Shown: positions 34,906 through 44,450, counted from the first letter of the stretch. The stretch is DNA of 64,000 bases from Bacteroidia bacterium (GCA_030429205.1 JAUICZ010000004.1:203356-267355), one strand, 5' to 3'. Numbers and translations are program-made. Notes: generated by a model not told the origin, from the sequence alone.

Positions 34906-36594
34906 ATGAAAGACTTTAGCAACGCTATTATAGAATGTGTACCCAATATCAGTGAGGGGCGAGACGAGGCCATCATCAAACAAGTAACCGACGAGGCTGC
35001 GAGTACAGAAGGTGTAACCCTTTTGGATGTAGACCCCGGTAAGGCTACCAACCGTACCGTAATTACGTTTGTAGGTAACCCCGAGGCTGTAATAGAAGCT
35101 GCATATAAAGTAATCAAGAAAGCGGCAGAGCTGATAGACATGAGTAAGCATAGTGGTGAGCATCCACGTATGGGCGCTACAGATGTTTGTCCGTTGATAC
35201 CTGTATCTGGTATTACCATGGAAGAGACCATCGAGTTTGCTCAAAAGCTGGGTAAGCGTGTGGGCGAAGAGCTTAACATACCTGTATACTTATACGAGAA
35301 TGCTGCAAGTGCAGACTATCGCCAAAACCTTGCAGAGATACGCAAAGGTGAATACGAAGGTATTGCCGATAAAATAGGCACCGATAAATGGAAGCCCGAT
35401 TATGGTCCTGCTGAGTTTAATGCAAAAGCAGGTAACACAGCCGTAGGTGCGCGCGACTTTCTTATAGCATATAACATCAACCTGAACACTACTTCTACTC
35501 GTCGAGCCAATGCAGTGGCTTTCGATGTGCGTGAAAAAGGACGTACCAAGAAAGACGAGAACATGAAGCCGATGAAAGATGCAAACGGTGAGTTTATAGA
35601 AGAGCCGGGCTTGTTGAAGTGTGTAAAAGGTATCGGTTGGTATATAGAGGAGTATGGTATCGCACAGATATCTATGAACCTCACCAACATCAGCGTTACA
35701 CCCCTGCACGTAGCTTTCGATACGGTATGCGAGCGTGCTACTGCCAGAGGTTTACGCGTAACGGGTAGCGAGCTGGTAGGGCTGGTACCGTTAAACTCTA
35801 TGGTAGAGGCCGGTAAATTCTTCTTACGTAAACAAAACCGCAGCACAGGTGTGGGCGAAGAAGAGCTGGTACGCATTGCCATAAAAAGCATGGGCTTAGA
35901 CGAGCTGGGCGAGTTTGACCCGAAAAAGAAAATCATAGAATACGCAATACAAGACCATACTGCTAAGAAGCTGGTAAACATGCCGCTGGATAAGTTTGCT
36001 TTAGAAACAGCCAGCGAAAGCCCTGCGCCGGGTGGTGGTAGTATAGCCGCTTACTGTGGCGCATTAGGTGCCGCGTTGGGTACAATGGTGGCTAACCTGT
36101 CGTCTCACAAACGTGGTTGGGATGCTCGTTGGGAAGAGTTCTCTGACTATGCAGAAACAGGACAAGCACAAATAAAAGAGCTGCTACACCTGGTAGATGA
36201 AGATACCAATGCCTTTAACGAGATCATGGATGCATTTGGTTTACCAAAAGGTACAGACGAAGAGAAAGCAGCACGCAAAGCAGCAATACAGGCAGCTACT
36301 ATCAATGCCATAAAAGTACCTTTCCGTACTATGGAGGTGTCTTTCCAATCCTTCGACTTGGCTAAGAGCATGGCAGATATTGGTAACCCTAACAGTGCCA
36401 GCGATGCGGGTGTAGGTGCACTATGTGCCAGAGCAGCCGTTAAGGGAGCTTACCTGAATGTACTCATCAACGCACAAGGTTTAGAAGAGCACGAAGAGGT
36501 AAAACCTGTATTGGCAAAAGCATCTGAAATGAACGAAGCTGCCGATGTACGAGAAAAAGAAGTGTGGGATATTGTGAACAGCAAGATCAAATAG
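34906..36594 (+). CDS. ftcD: bifunctional glutamate formimidoyltransferase/formimidotetrahydrofolate cyclodeaminase
   Basis: A 562-residue fusion of the two enzymes that finish histidine degradation and feed one-carbon units into folate. The N-terminal formiminotransferase begins IIECVPNISEGRD, with HPRMGATDVCPLIP in the active-site region; the C-terminal cyclodeaminase contains SPAPGGGSIAAYCGALGAAL and the NPNSASDAGVGAL motif. The order is that of the animal enzyme, and Bacteroidota commonly carry this fusion. The start is the ATG after the -7 box. None of hutH, hutU or hutI is in the window. The TAG stop overlaps a GTG start (TAGTG). Confidence 0.95.
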   Translation: MKDFSNAIIECVPNISEGRDEAIIKQVTDEAASTEGVTLLDVDPGKATNRTVITFVGNPEAVIEAAYKVIKKAAELIDMSKHSGEHPRMGATDVCPLIPVSGITMEETIEFAQKLGKRVGEELNIPVYLYENAASADYRQNLAEIRKGEYEGIADKIGTDKWKPDYGPAEFNAKAGNTAVGARDFLIAYNINLNTTSTRRANAVAFDVREKGRTKKDENMKPMKDANGEFIEEPGLLKCVKGIGWYIEEYGIAQISMNLTNISVTPLHVAFDTVCERATARGLRVTGSELVGLVPLNSMVEAGKFFLRKQNRSTGVGEEELVRIAIKSMGLDELGEFDPKKKIIEYAIQDHTAKKLVNMPLDKFALETASESPAPGGGSIAAYCGALGAALGTMVANLSSHKRGWDARWEEFSDYAETGQAQIKELLHLVDEDTNAFNEIMDAFGLPKGTDEEKAARKAAIQAATINAIKVPFRTMEVSFQSFDLAKSMADIGNPNSASDAGVGALCARAAVKGAYLNVLINAQGLEEHEEVKPVLAKASEMNEAADVREKEVWDIVNSKIK

Positions 36595-36860
36595 TGAAAT
36601 ACTCTGAAGAATATTTAGAAGCTGCACACGATGCAAGTAGCAACCATAAAATGGAGTTGTTTCACAGTGAGCAATGTGGGTGCTTTTATTGTTTAGAAGT
36701 GTATGATCCAAAAGAAATAAAAGAATGGGTAGGTGAGTCTCATAGCGGACTAACTGCTGTCTGCCCTAAGTGTGGTATCGATTCAGTCATCCCTTCTTCA
36801 TCAGGATACCCAGTGAATGATAGAAAGTTTCTGGAGGAGATGCATCAAGTATGGTTTTAA
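36594..36860 (+). CDS. conserved small protein with two CxxC pairs
   Basis: An 88-residue cytosolic protein. CGCFYC and CPKC provide four Cys in a zinc-ribbon arrangement, and the ends SGYPVNDRKFLEEMHQVWF and YSEEYLEAAHDASSNHK are typical of a widespread uncharacterised family. The function is unknown. The GTG that overlaps the ftcD stop by one base gives the start with the conserved N-terminus (VKYSEEYL); this coupling makes it part of the ftcD operon. An intrinsic terminator follows 28 bases later. Confidence 0.75.
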   Translation: MKYSEEYLEAAHDASSNHKMELFHSEQCGCFYCLEVYDPKEIKEWVGESHSGLTAVCPKCGIDSVIPSSSGYPVNDRKFLEEMHQVWF

Positions 36861-36888
36861 GATTCAACTAACATCAATTAATATTAAG

Positions 36889-36915
36889 AGCCTGCACATT
36901 GTGCGGGCTTTTTTT
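36889..36915 (+). terminator. intrinsic terminator of the ftcD operon
   Basis: AGCCTGCAC-ATT-GTGCGGGCT stem (one T-G pair) followed by TTTTTT. Confidence 0.88.
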
Positions 36916-37035
36916 GTGTAAAGAATAGCTACCGAACAAAATTCTTAGTTCAACAAAAAATATTTTTTAAGAAAATTAAAACCGAAAGGCAAAAGCGTCC
37001 GTAAGTACTTGTATAAATCAAAAATTGAAACAGGT

Positions 37036-38883
37036 ATGAAGACGTTTACAAAATTAATAACAGCAGTAGTAACTACTGTACTATTTACAACCAGTGCTTG
37101 GGCAGATCATCTGTCATCTAAATATTTATTTGCAGCAAGGATGAACGGTGCACAGGAAGTGCCGGCAGTAAGCACTAACGCTTTGGGCTTAGGCTATTTT
37201 TATTTGAACGACACCAGAGACACTTTGTGTTTCGAGATGACTGCAACAGGCCTGTCTGGCACAATATCGGGCATACACATTCACGATGGTGCAGCAGGTA
37301 CTAATGGTGCTGTAGTTGTTGACATGACACCCTATGTAACGGGGAATCGTATTAAAGGTACACTTACAGGTACTGCACTTACCAGCTCTCTTATAGAGAA
37401 GATGTTTGCAGGCGATTTGTATTTGAACCTACACACTGCCATGAACATGAATGGTGAGATACGCGGACAGATATTACCGGAAGAAGATAAAGCTATGAGT
37501 GTAGTATTGAACGGTGCACAAGAAGTACCGGCTGTTACTACCAATGCTACAGGTTTAGGTTTCTTCATGCTACAAAAGCACGAGGGCAAGCTAAGCATCA
37601 ACATTGTGGTAGATGGCCTTAGCGGACCAATAACAGGGGCACACTTACACAAAGGCGTTGCAGGTACAAACGGTGCAGTAGTACAAAACTTAACTGCTGA
37701 TGTAATGGGTAACCGCATCAATGCAATAGTAGATCCGTCTATGTACTTAGCAGCTTTAAAAGGCGATAGCTTGTACATCAACATACACACTGCTGCTAAC
37801 CCTAACGGAGAGGTTCGCGGTCAGCTGGTGATGGAGCCATATTTACACTTCGATGCTATGTTGGATGAGTCTCAGGAAACAACGCCTGTACTAGGTGCTA
37901 ACAATGCGATTGGTGAGGCTACACTAATGATGAACCGCACTTTCGATACACTATGGTATCGCGCACAGATGAACGACATGAGTGGTGCTATTACAGGTGC
38001 TCACTTCCATAAGGGAGAAGCAGGCACCAGCGGTGGTGTTGTAGTAGGTATCCCATCGGGTAACATCAATGGTAATGTTATCAGTGGTATGATCACAGGT
38101 AGTGCATTAGCAGATACTTTTGTTCGCGACCTATTGAGCGGTAGCATCTACTTAAACATACACACTACCCTTAATGCAAATGGTGAAGCAAGAGGACAGT
38201 TATACCGCACCTTCCGCGAAGGATATACTTACCACCTGAATGGTGCACAAGAAGTGCCTGAGGTAACATCAAGCGCATCGGGTACGGGTATGGTGTCTAT
38301 AGACAGAGATCAATCGAGCGCACACTATATGATGGTGTTTGACGATCTATCAGGTTTCTCTGCAGCACACTTCCACAACAATGTATCGGGCATGAATGGT
38401 GCTGTACTGTACAACATCACTCCAAACCACAACAACGGTGGCATCTTCGGTTACTGGACAGATACAGATGCTACAACACCGTTTACTACAGCTATGTCTA
38501 ACAAGTTCCGTAAAGACAGTGTATATGTAAACGTACACACTACAGCAAATGCAAACGGAGAAATTCGTGGTAATGTAAATCGTGGATTGTGTAACGAGAT
38601 ACCAACGGCAATAAGCACACTAGGTTCTATCAACGCAACAACAGAGTTATATCCTAACCCTGCATACGATGTTGCAAGACTAGACATCACGCTGGCAGAA
38701 CAAACAGATGCATCTATAGTGCTGATAGACATGATGGGTAAAACCGTATGGAGTACTCAAAAACAATTAAGAGCAGGACTGAACAAAGTAACCATACCTG
38801 TAGAGCAGTTGAGCACAGGCTTCTACTCTCTGCAGATACGAAATAATAGTGGCCAGATTTCAATGAAACTGGTAAAGATGTAG
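37036..38883 (+). CDS. CHRD-domain protein (four tandem domains), type IX secreted
   Basis: A 615-residue exported protein with a signal peptide (LITAVVTTVLFTTSAWA). Four tandem CHRD domains of about 115-120 residues begin near 30, 154, 270 and 397; each has the opening 'GAQEVPAV' type strand (the third reads DESQETTPV), a central 'GAHxHKGxAGTNGAVV' and a closing 'YxNIHTxxNxNGExRGQ'. The last 70 residues (ELYPNPAYDVARLDI) are a type IX sorting domain. CHRD domains occur in chordin and in bacterial cell-surface proteins, without a defined bacterial function. The nucleotide sequence repeats strongly follow the domains. The ATG giving MKTFTKLI is the start. Confidence 0.92.
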   Translation: MKTFTKLITAVVTTVLFTTSAWADHLSSKYLFAARMNGAQEVPAVSTNALGLGYFYLNDTRDTLCFEMTATGLSGTISGIHIHDGAAGTNGAVVVDMTPYVTGNRIKGTLTGTALTSSLIEKMFAGDLYLNLHTAMNMNGEIRGQILPEEDKAMSVVLNGAQEVPAVTTNATGLGFFMLQKHEGKLSINIVVDGLSGPITGAHLHKGVAGTNGAVVQNLTADVMGNRINAIVDPSMYLAALKGDSLYINIHTAANPNGEVRGQLVMEPYLHFDAMLDESQETTPVLGANNAIGEATLMMNRTFDTLWYRAQMNDMSGAITGAHFHKGEAGTSGGVVVGIPSGNINGNVISGMITGSALADTFVRDLLSGSIYLNIHTTLNANGEARGQLYRTFREGYTYHLNGAQEVPEVTSSASGTGMVSIDRDQSSAHYMMVFDDLSGFSAAHFHNNVSGMNGAVLYNITPNHNNGGIFGYWTDTDATTPFTTAMSNKFRKDSVYVNVHTTANANGEIRGNVNRGLCNEIPTAISTLGSINATTELYPNPAYDVARLDITLAEQTDASIVLIDMMGKTVWSTQKQLRAGLNKVTIPVEQLSTGFYSLQIRNNSGQISMKLVKM

Positions 38884-38914
38884 GGTAAACATGGGGTTTT
38901 GGTTACAAATGGTG

Positions 38915-38945
38915 AAGGGTTGCAGCTAGTCTGCAGCCCTTTTAT
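38915..38945 (+). terminator. intrinsic terminator after the CHRD gene
   Basis: AAGGGTTGCAG-CTAGT-CTGCAGCCCTT, 11-bp stem with one T-G pair, followed by TTATT. Confidence 0.8.
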
Positions 38946-39031
38946 TATATGCTAATCAGTATTAATTATGGTAGCAGTTTTGTGTAAAGCTTAGCATAAT
39001 TGTAATTTAGCAGCCATAAAATCAATACAAT

Positions 39032-39448
39032 ATGTATCCAACAGAAATAGTAGCCCCGATGAAGGCTGAAGTGACAGAGAATGGTTTTCAGGAGTTGTTG
39101 ACCGCAGCAGATGTAGACAACGCTTTACAAAAGCCGGGCACAGCACTTTTATTCATCAATTCTGTTTGTGGTTGTTCTGCAGGTACCGCACGTCCGGGAG
39201 TGATCGCAGCACTTAAAAATGCTAACAAAAAGCCGGATCAGGCACTTACTGCTTTTGCAGGTTACGATAGCGAAGCCGTTGCTAAAGCACGTGAAAGCTA
39301 TTTGATGCCTTACCCACCATCTTCTCCTTGCATTGCATTGTTGAAAGACGGACAGGTAGTACACATGATCGAGCGCCATATGATCGAGGGCAGACCTGCT
39401 GACATGATCGCAGCAAACTTGTTACAAGCATTTGATCAGCATTGCTAA
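39032..39448 (+). CDS. BrxA/BrxB family bacilliredoxin
   Basis: A 138-residue thioredoxin-fold protein of the YphP/YqiW family with the CGC active site (C46, C48). Bacilliredoxins remove bacillithiol from proteins after oxidative stress; Bacteroidota make bacillithiol or related thiols, so the role is plausible. The sequence before the gene has a TTTG 20 bases upstream of TAATTTAG, a possible -33/-7 pair. A bidirectional terminator separates it from the convergent exonuclease gene. Confidence 0.92.
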   Translation: MYPTEIVAPMKAEVTENGFQELLTAADVDNALQKPGTALLFINSVCGCSAGTARPGVIAALKNANKKPDQALTAFAGYDSEAVAKARESYLMPYPPSSPCIALLKDGQVVHMIERHMIEGRPADMIAANLLQAFDQHC

Positions 39449-39468
39449 GGTGTTATATATACTTATTA

Positions 39469-39496
39469 AAAAAGGGTAGCAATAGCTACCCTTTTT
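39469..39496. terminator. bidirectional intrinsic terminator
   Basis: AAAAAGGGTAGC-AATA-GCTACCCTTTTT, a perfect 12-bp stem with A-run on one side and T-run on the other, between convergent genes. Confidence 0.9.
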
Positions 39497-39515
39497 CTTT
39501 TATTGAATATTCTGT

Positions 39516-40289
39516 TTATCGCTGTTTGAACTCTGCATATATGGGGCAGTGGTCGCTGTGCTTCACATCCGGGAATATCTTAGCATCTTTCAACTTACCT
39601 TCCATATCATCGGTAATGCTGATGTAATCGATACGCCAGCCTTTATTTTCTAAACGTACAGAAGGGAACCTTTGGCTCCACCATGTGTAGTGGTCCGGCT
39701 CATCCTGATGCAAATGACGGAAAGTATCTATATATCCGTTGGTAAATAGTTTTTCCATCCACTCACGTTCTTCCGGCAAGAAACCGCTGTTCTTTTTATT
39801 CCCTTTAGGATTATGAATATCTATCTCTCTATGACAAATATTGTAATCGCCACAAATGATCAGGTTCGGACGTTCTTTTCTCAGCTCGTTGATGTATCCG
39901 TAAAACTCATCCAACCACTGATACTTATAGGTTTGCTTTTCAGTACCGCTTGTTCCGCTAGGGAAGTAAGCACAGATCACTGTTCTGGGCCCGAAATCGG
40001 CACGTATTACCCTACCCTCAAAATCGCTACGCTCGAAACCATTACCATAAAACACTTCTGTTGGTTTCTTTTTAGTGAAGATAGCTACGCCGCTATACCC
40101 CTTCTTTTGTGCAGAGAACCAATATGTATCATAACCTAAAGCCTCAATATCTTCAACATTCACGTCTTCTTTGCGCGCCTTGGTCTCTTGCAGGCATATA
40201 ATGTCCGCAGGGTCTGTTTCCAACCACTCTAAAAAGCCTTTTCTTATCGCTGCCCTTATTCCGTTTACGTTATACGATATTACTCTCAT
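39516..40289 (-). CDS. xth: exodeoxyribonuclease III
   Basis: A 257-residue AP endonuclease/3'-5' exonuclease of the ExoIII family in base-excision repair. It has the N-terminal SYNVNGIRAA, LQETKA, the YNICH region in CGDYNICHREIDIHNP, and the C-terminal RIDYISITDD and SDHCPI motifs, so the catalytic set is complete. Its ATG overlaps the stop of the upstream haem-binding gene (ATGA). Confidence 0.96.
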   Translation of the reverse strand: MRVISYNVNGIRAAIRKGFLEWLETDPADIICLQETKARKEDVNVEDIEALGYDTYWFSAQKKGYSGVAIFTKKKPTEVFYGNGFERSDFEGRVIRADFGPRTVICAYFPSGTSGTEKQTYKYQWLDEFYGYINELRKERPNLIICGDYNICHREIDIHNPKGNKKNSGFLPEEREWMEKLFTNGYIDTFRHLHQDEPDHYTWWSQRFPSVRLENKGWRIDYISITDDMEGKLKDAKIFPDVKHSDHCPIYAEFKQR

Positions 40290-40744
40290 ATTTGTTGCTT
40301 TAGTTGCGTTCTTAGTTCTTTAGCCCATGTTATCACCGCAGCCGCCTCATCTTCAGACAGTTCTGCATCGCCGTGCATGATCAGGTAGCTCTCCAACGGC
40401 ATCTCTTTGTCTTCTATTAATTCTATCACCTCGTCCAGTTTATGGTCAGCCTTTTTAGCTGAGTAGGTGCCAAACTCAGAGAAATCCAACTCGTCTTTAC
40501 CTTCATCTACATGATCTTTCAGCCACCAGCCAACAGGTTGAATATTGGCATACCACGGATACTCCGTATTATTACTATGGCAATCGTAGCAAGAACGTTT
40601 CAGTATTGCCAACACATCAGAAGGCACATGATACTTTACACGGATATCGTTCTCAGACGGCACTTCAGAAATATTTTTTTCCGGTCTGATGAACTGTAGA
40701 ATTATAAAAACTGCCAACAGGGCATATCCTATCTTCTTAAGCAT
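40286..40744 (-). CDS. haem-binding domain protein (c-type, exported)
   Basis: A 152-residue protein with an N-terminal signal or anchor helix (KIGYALLAVFIILQFI) and a CYDCH c-type haem attachment motif. The following SNNTEYPWYANIQPVGWWLKDHV is the conserved core of the Haem_bd family, with a Met in KEMPLESY as a possible axial ligand. It is likely a periplasmic electron carrier or haem sensor. It is translationally coupled to xth, which need not imply a shared function. Confidence 0.9.
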   Translation of the reverse strand: MLKKIGYALLAVFIILQFIRPEKNISEVPSENDIRVKYHVPSDVLAILKRSCYDCHSNNTEYPWYANIQPVGWWLKDHVDEGKDELDFSEFGTYSAKKADHKLDEVIELIEDKEMPLESYLIMHGDAELSEDEAAAVITWAKELRTQLKQQI

Positions 40745-40805
40745 AACTAATTATTTGTTTGTAAAGTTAACTTGTACCTACATGATTCATTTTCATATTC
40801 CGCAA

Positions 40806-42833
40806 TTACTTCACAGTTTCTTCTAACCACTTGAAGAATTCTCTATGCCATGCGATACCATTTTGGGCATGCAATACCCAGTGATTCTCATTAGGGAAGT
40901 ACAGCAACTTGCTTTTAATGCCTTGTAGCTGTGCTGCCTGAAAAGCACCCAGCCCCTGCTCTATACCTACGCGAAAATCTAATCCACCTTGTATGATCAT
41001 GATCGGCGTATCCCATTTATCAACAAACTTGCTCGGGTCGAACTTATTATAAGTTTCAGGCAAAGGCTTTTCCCAATATGCGCCACCTATATCAAAATTG
41101 GCAAACCACATTTCTTCTGTAGTGCTGTACCAGCTTCTTAAGTCAAACAACCCATCGTGTGCGATGAATGATTTAAAACGCCCCTCGTGCATACCAGCCA
41201 GCATAAATACGCTGTAACCACCATAGCTGGCACCAATACAACCCAAACGGTTGTTATCTACATAGCTTTCCTGACCAATCACATCAATAGCTGCTAAATA
41301 ATCTTTCATCGGGTTACCTCCCCAGTCTTTACTGATGCTCTCATTCCACTGTACACCCCAGCCCGGCATACCGTGCCTGTTTGGCGCTACAATAATATAT
41401 CCGTTAGCGGCCATCAACTGGAAGTTCCAACGGTAGCTATAAAATTGAGATAATGCTGATTGAGGTCCGCCCTGGCAATATAATAACGTAGGGTATTTTT
41501 TGCTTGGGTCAAAGTTTGGCGGATAGATCACCCAAACCCCCATTTGCTCGCCACTACCTGTAGTGATCATGCGCAGCTCTGTATTACTCATCGAAAGAGA
41601 ACCGTATATTTTATCGTTCTCGTGTGTTAATACCTTCATTTCACCATTAGCAGGATTTACAGAATATAATTCAGGCGCGTGGTTCATATCTCTACGAGAA
41701 ACAATGATGTTACCACCCATTGCCTGCCCTACAATACCATTCACGTCAAACTTACCATCGGTTACTTTGCGCACCATTGGCAGTTTCTTATCCAAAAGGT
41801 TCTCAGAAATACCTACCTGAAATAATTGTACTGTTCCTTTATCTGCCGCAGTAAAATAGATGTCTTTACTGCTGTTGCTCCAAGCAAAGCCATTTACGGT
41901 ACCATCCCAGGCTGCGGTAATATTTCTTTTATAGTTCTCCGTACCTGTCCAGTCCATTACATAGATGTCGTTCTTATCGGCCTCATAACCATCTCTGCGC
42001 ATGCTTGTCCATGCAATGCGCTGTCCGTCGGGACTGAAAGAAGGGCTCATGTCATACCCCATCATACCTGATGTAATGTTGATGGTATTGCCACTTGCCA
42101 AATCGTAATGATAGATGTCGGTATTGGTGCTAATAGCATACTCTTTACCAAACTTCTTTTTACATACATATACCAAACCTTTACTGTCCGGCGCCCATAC
42201 AATGTCTTCTACTCCGCCAAATGGTTTTTGAGGCACATCGTATGGCTTACCTTCTAAAAGGTCTTTTATAGGACCTCCTTTTAAAGAGGCTACAAATAAG
42301 TGAGAAAACTTACCGTCTTCCCAGGTATCCCAGTGGCGGTAGTTTAAGTCTGTATATATCTGCACTGTTGTTTTAGGCAGGTCATCATATATATCAGTAC
42401 CCATCATTTTCTTCACCAAAACATCTTTAGTAAACGATATGAAGTTACCATCCGGAGAAACCTGCACGTTCGATGCTCCTTCCAGTCCGTCGTATATACC
42501 CGTCCATGTGTTACCGTTATCGTTACTTCTGTATAATACTTTACCGTCTACAGCGTACCACACTCCCTTAGTTCTTTGAATCACAGACTTACCTTCCGGC
42601 AGTATCAACTTTTGCTTACCTCCACCATTTACACTCATAGAGAAATACTCTGTAGTGGATGCTTCTGTTGTCCAGTCATACTGTCTGGCACTGTAGTACA
42701 AAATATCACCTCTATCGTTTAAACCTTGAGCGCCTACACGCCTTAAGCTCCACAATAATTCAGGAGTCATTACATTTTGAGCAATGCTGATATTCGTTAT
42801 CAATAGAAGGATCGGTAACAATAACCTTTTCAT
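40806..42833 (-). CDS. S9 family prolyl oligopeptidase-type peptidase, exported
   Basis: A 675-residue peptidase with a signal peptide (LLLPILLLITNISIAQ), an N-terminal seven-blade PD40-like beta-propeller (for example SFSPDGQRIAWTSMRRDG) and a C-terminal alpha/beta-hydrolase. The nucleophile is S536 in GASYGGYS, the acid is near residue 617 in GGLDFRVG and the His near 653 in NENHW. It resembles acylaminoacyl-peptidase or dipeptidyl-peptidase V, cleaving short peptides in the periplasm. It is transcribed singly. Confidence 0.93.
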   Translation of the reverse strand: MKRLLLPILLLITNISIAQNVMTPELLWSLRRVGAQGLNDRGDILYYSARQYDWTTEASTTEYFSMSVNGGGKQKLILPEGKSVIQRTKGVWYAVDGKVLYRSNDNGNTWTGIYDGLEGASNVQVSPDGNFISFTKDVLVKKMMGTDIYDDLPKTTVQIYTDLNYRHWDTWEDGKFSHLFVASLKGGPIKDLLEGKPYDVPQKPFGGVEDIVWAPDSKGLVYVCKKKFGKEYAISTNTDIYHYDLASGNTINITSGMMGYDMSPSFSPDGQRIAWTSMRRDGYEADKNDIYVMDWTGTENYKRNITAAWDGTVNGFAWSNSSKDIYFTAADKGTVQLFQVGISENLLDKKLPMVRKVTDGKFDVNGIVGQAMGGNIIVSRRDMNHAPELYSVNPANGEMKVLTHENDKIYGSLSMSNTELRMITTGSGEQMGVWVIYPPNFDPSKKYPTLLYCQGGPQSALSQFYSYRWNFQLMAANGYIIVAPNRHGMPGWGVQWNESISKDWGGNPMKDYLAAIDVIGQESYVDNNRLGCIGASYGGYSVFMLAGMHEGRFKSFIAHDGLFDLRSWYSTTEEMWFANFDIGGAYWEKPLPETYNKFDPSKFVDKWDTPIMIIQGGLDFRVGIEQGLGAFQAAQLQGIKSKLLYFPNENHWVLHAQNGIAWHREFFKWLEETVK

Positions 42834-42865
42834 ATGTTATATAATTTGAATTCTATAAATATAGC

Positions 42866-44353
42866 TTATTTATCGGCTTCTGCTTTTGGCAGTTTCTTGC
42901 CCTTTGCCTTATCTCGTGGTTCGTGCAGTGGTTCAGTAAAATCTATTACGTTTTCCCATGCAGCCTTTAGCTCTATGCCTGTATTATGCGGAATAACCAC
43001 CTCCGGTTGTTCTTTTGCAAAAAGGTTACCCGTATCCCACTTACCATTCTCATTCTCATCCACAATAATCCACAGTTCGTACTTACCGGGCACCAGCCTT
43101 TTTAAAGCGACCGTAGTATCTGTAATTGGTTGATGATAGACTGTATCTTTTTCTATGGTAACCATCATCAGATAATCGTTCCCATAGAATTTTCCGGGCA
43201 CATTCACATATATGATACCATAATCATCTTCGGACATCGTTCTGAAGCTATGCTTCGACGGCAAAGATTTTATGCCTGAAGTATCGGTTGCAAACCCCTT
43301 GAACAGCTTAACCGTGTATACTCTATCCAGTTTCCAGTTTGCTTTTACCAGTAGCACCTTCTCTGCAGTATCTCGTTCAACGGTAAACGCCTCTTCTGTT
43401 TCTGTACTATCGTAGCTTACGCTGATCTTTGAGATATCGTAAGTATCAATAGCTGTACCATATGTGATCTTGATCGGCTTATTTACATCGTAAGTTCGCC
43501 TTTCAAGATTATTGGTATCAACGTTCAAAGCATACTTCAGTATCTTTTTATCATCGTCTTCTTTCTTCTTCCTGTCTTTAAACCCACGCGAAGAAGGTTG
43601 CTCATCCGGATCTTGCAGAGTATCTAACACAGCAATCTCTTTAAACACCCTCAACTCAATAGGTGCAACCAAACTGTCTTGCGGTGAAAAGAAACTATCT
43701 ACAAATGCAATTTTTTCGTCCTTCTCGTCAAATATCAGGTTACCATTTTTCTCAACCAGTGCATACACTCTAAACTTTTTATTGGGCAACCCTTTAATAA
43801 CGAAGTTCCCTCCGTTTGCAGTAAATACGTACTCCGGCTTTTTCTTTACCACTGCACTATCGTTATCTGCAGCATCGTACAATAGTATTTGTGCTTTACT
43901 TGCGGGCTTACCTGTTGCCGCATCTACCACATAGCCATTAAGCTGCATACTATCGAAATAGCTACCCGTACTGAATATGTACTCGTAACCTTTAAACGGG
44001 TTACTTTCATGCAGGTCTTGAATTGCATTACCAAAGTTGAGCCTGTAGGTAGTATTTTCTTTTAATAAGCTATCCGGTATTTCTACCCTCACCTTTTTCC
44101 CAACCACTATCGCAGTTAACGGAAACGGCAGTACAGGAGACATTTGAATTTCTTTTGAAGCATCGCTTAACGCTACAAATTCATCAAAATGCAGCTCTAT
44201 CTCTGTTACTCTTTTGTTGAGTAAAGAATCCAGGGGTACTACCTCCAACAACTTTGGCGGTGTAACATCTTTTTTACCACCTGTAGGCGGCACAATATTA
44301 GCACAGCCTGCGGCAAAAAGCACGATCAATAAAAGACAAGAAAACAGCCTCAT
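42866..44353 (-). CDS. lipoprotein with Ig-like (SbsA/Big_5) domain
   Basis: A 495-residue lipoprotein: signal peptide with lipobox FAAGC (Cys near residue 17) and then PPTGGKKDVTPPKLLEVVP, the opening typical of Bacteroidota Ig-like domain lipoproteins. An SbsA-type Ig-like domain covers about 35-130, a prealbumin-like repeat follows (NGYVVDAATGKPASKAQILLYD), and the rest is beta-rich. It probably sits on the outer membrane. The ATG 10 bases after a -7 box is the start; the upstream in-frame TTG is in the box. Confidence 0.85.
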   Translation of the reverse strand: MRLFSCLLLIVLFAAGCANIVPPTGGKKDVTPPKLLEVVPLDSLLNKRVTEIELHFDEFVALSDASKEIQMSPVLPFPLTAIVVGKKVRVEIPDSLLKENTTYRLNFGNAIQDLHESNPFKGYEYIFSTGSYFDSMQLNGYVVDAATGKPASKAQILLYDAADNDSAVVKKKPEYVFTANGGNFVIKGLPNKKFRVYALVEKNGNLIFDEKDEKIAFVDSFFSPQDSLVAPIELRVFKEIAVLDTLQDPDEQPSSRGFKDRKKKEDDDKKILKYALNVDTNNLERRTYDVNKPIKITYGTAIDTYDISKISVSYDSTETEEAFTVERDTAEKVLLVKANWKLDRVYTVKLFKGFATDTSGIKSLPSKHSFRTMSEDDYGIIYVNVPGKFYGNDYLMMVTIEKDTVYHQPITDTTVALKRLVPGKYELWIIVDENENGKWDTGNLFAKEQPEVVIPHNTGIELKAAWENVIDFTEPLHEPRDKAKGKKLPKAEADK

Positions 44354-44359
44354 TGCGAA

Positions 44360-44367
44360 CAAAAATA
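44360..44367 (-). promoter_or_regulatory. -7 promoter box for the Ig-like lipoprotein
   Basis: The minus strand reads TATTTTTG, exact TAnnTTTG, just upstream of the ATG. Confidence 0.5.
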
Positions 44368-44407
44368 AGATTTAACTGTTGTAAATCTATATATACATAT
44401 TTGTATG

Positions 44408-44415
44408 TATGTTTG
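44408..44415 (+). promoter_or_regulatory. -7 promoter box for glutathione peroxidase
   Basis: TATGTTTG matches TAnnTTTG and ends 35 bases before the ATG. Confidence 0.45.
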
Positions 44416-44450
44416 CGCCATTATTGGCTTTCATTTAACAGGATAAAGAC

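Noticed and set aside
35290..35981. Two long antisense frames within ftcD
   Set aside because: Shadow frames of a strongly conserved enzyme gene; no start context or family.
37130..38580. CRISPR-like repeats from repeated ACGGAGA/GGTGCACAAGAAGT words
   Set aside because: The repeats are about 350 bases apart and coincide with the CHRD protein domains.
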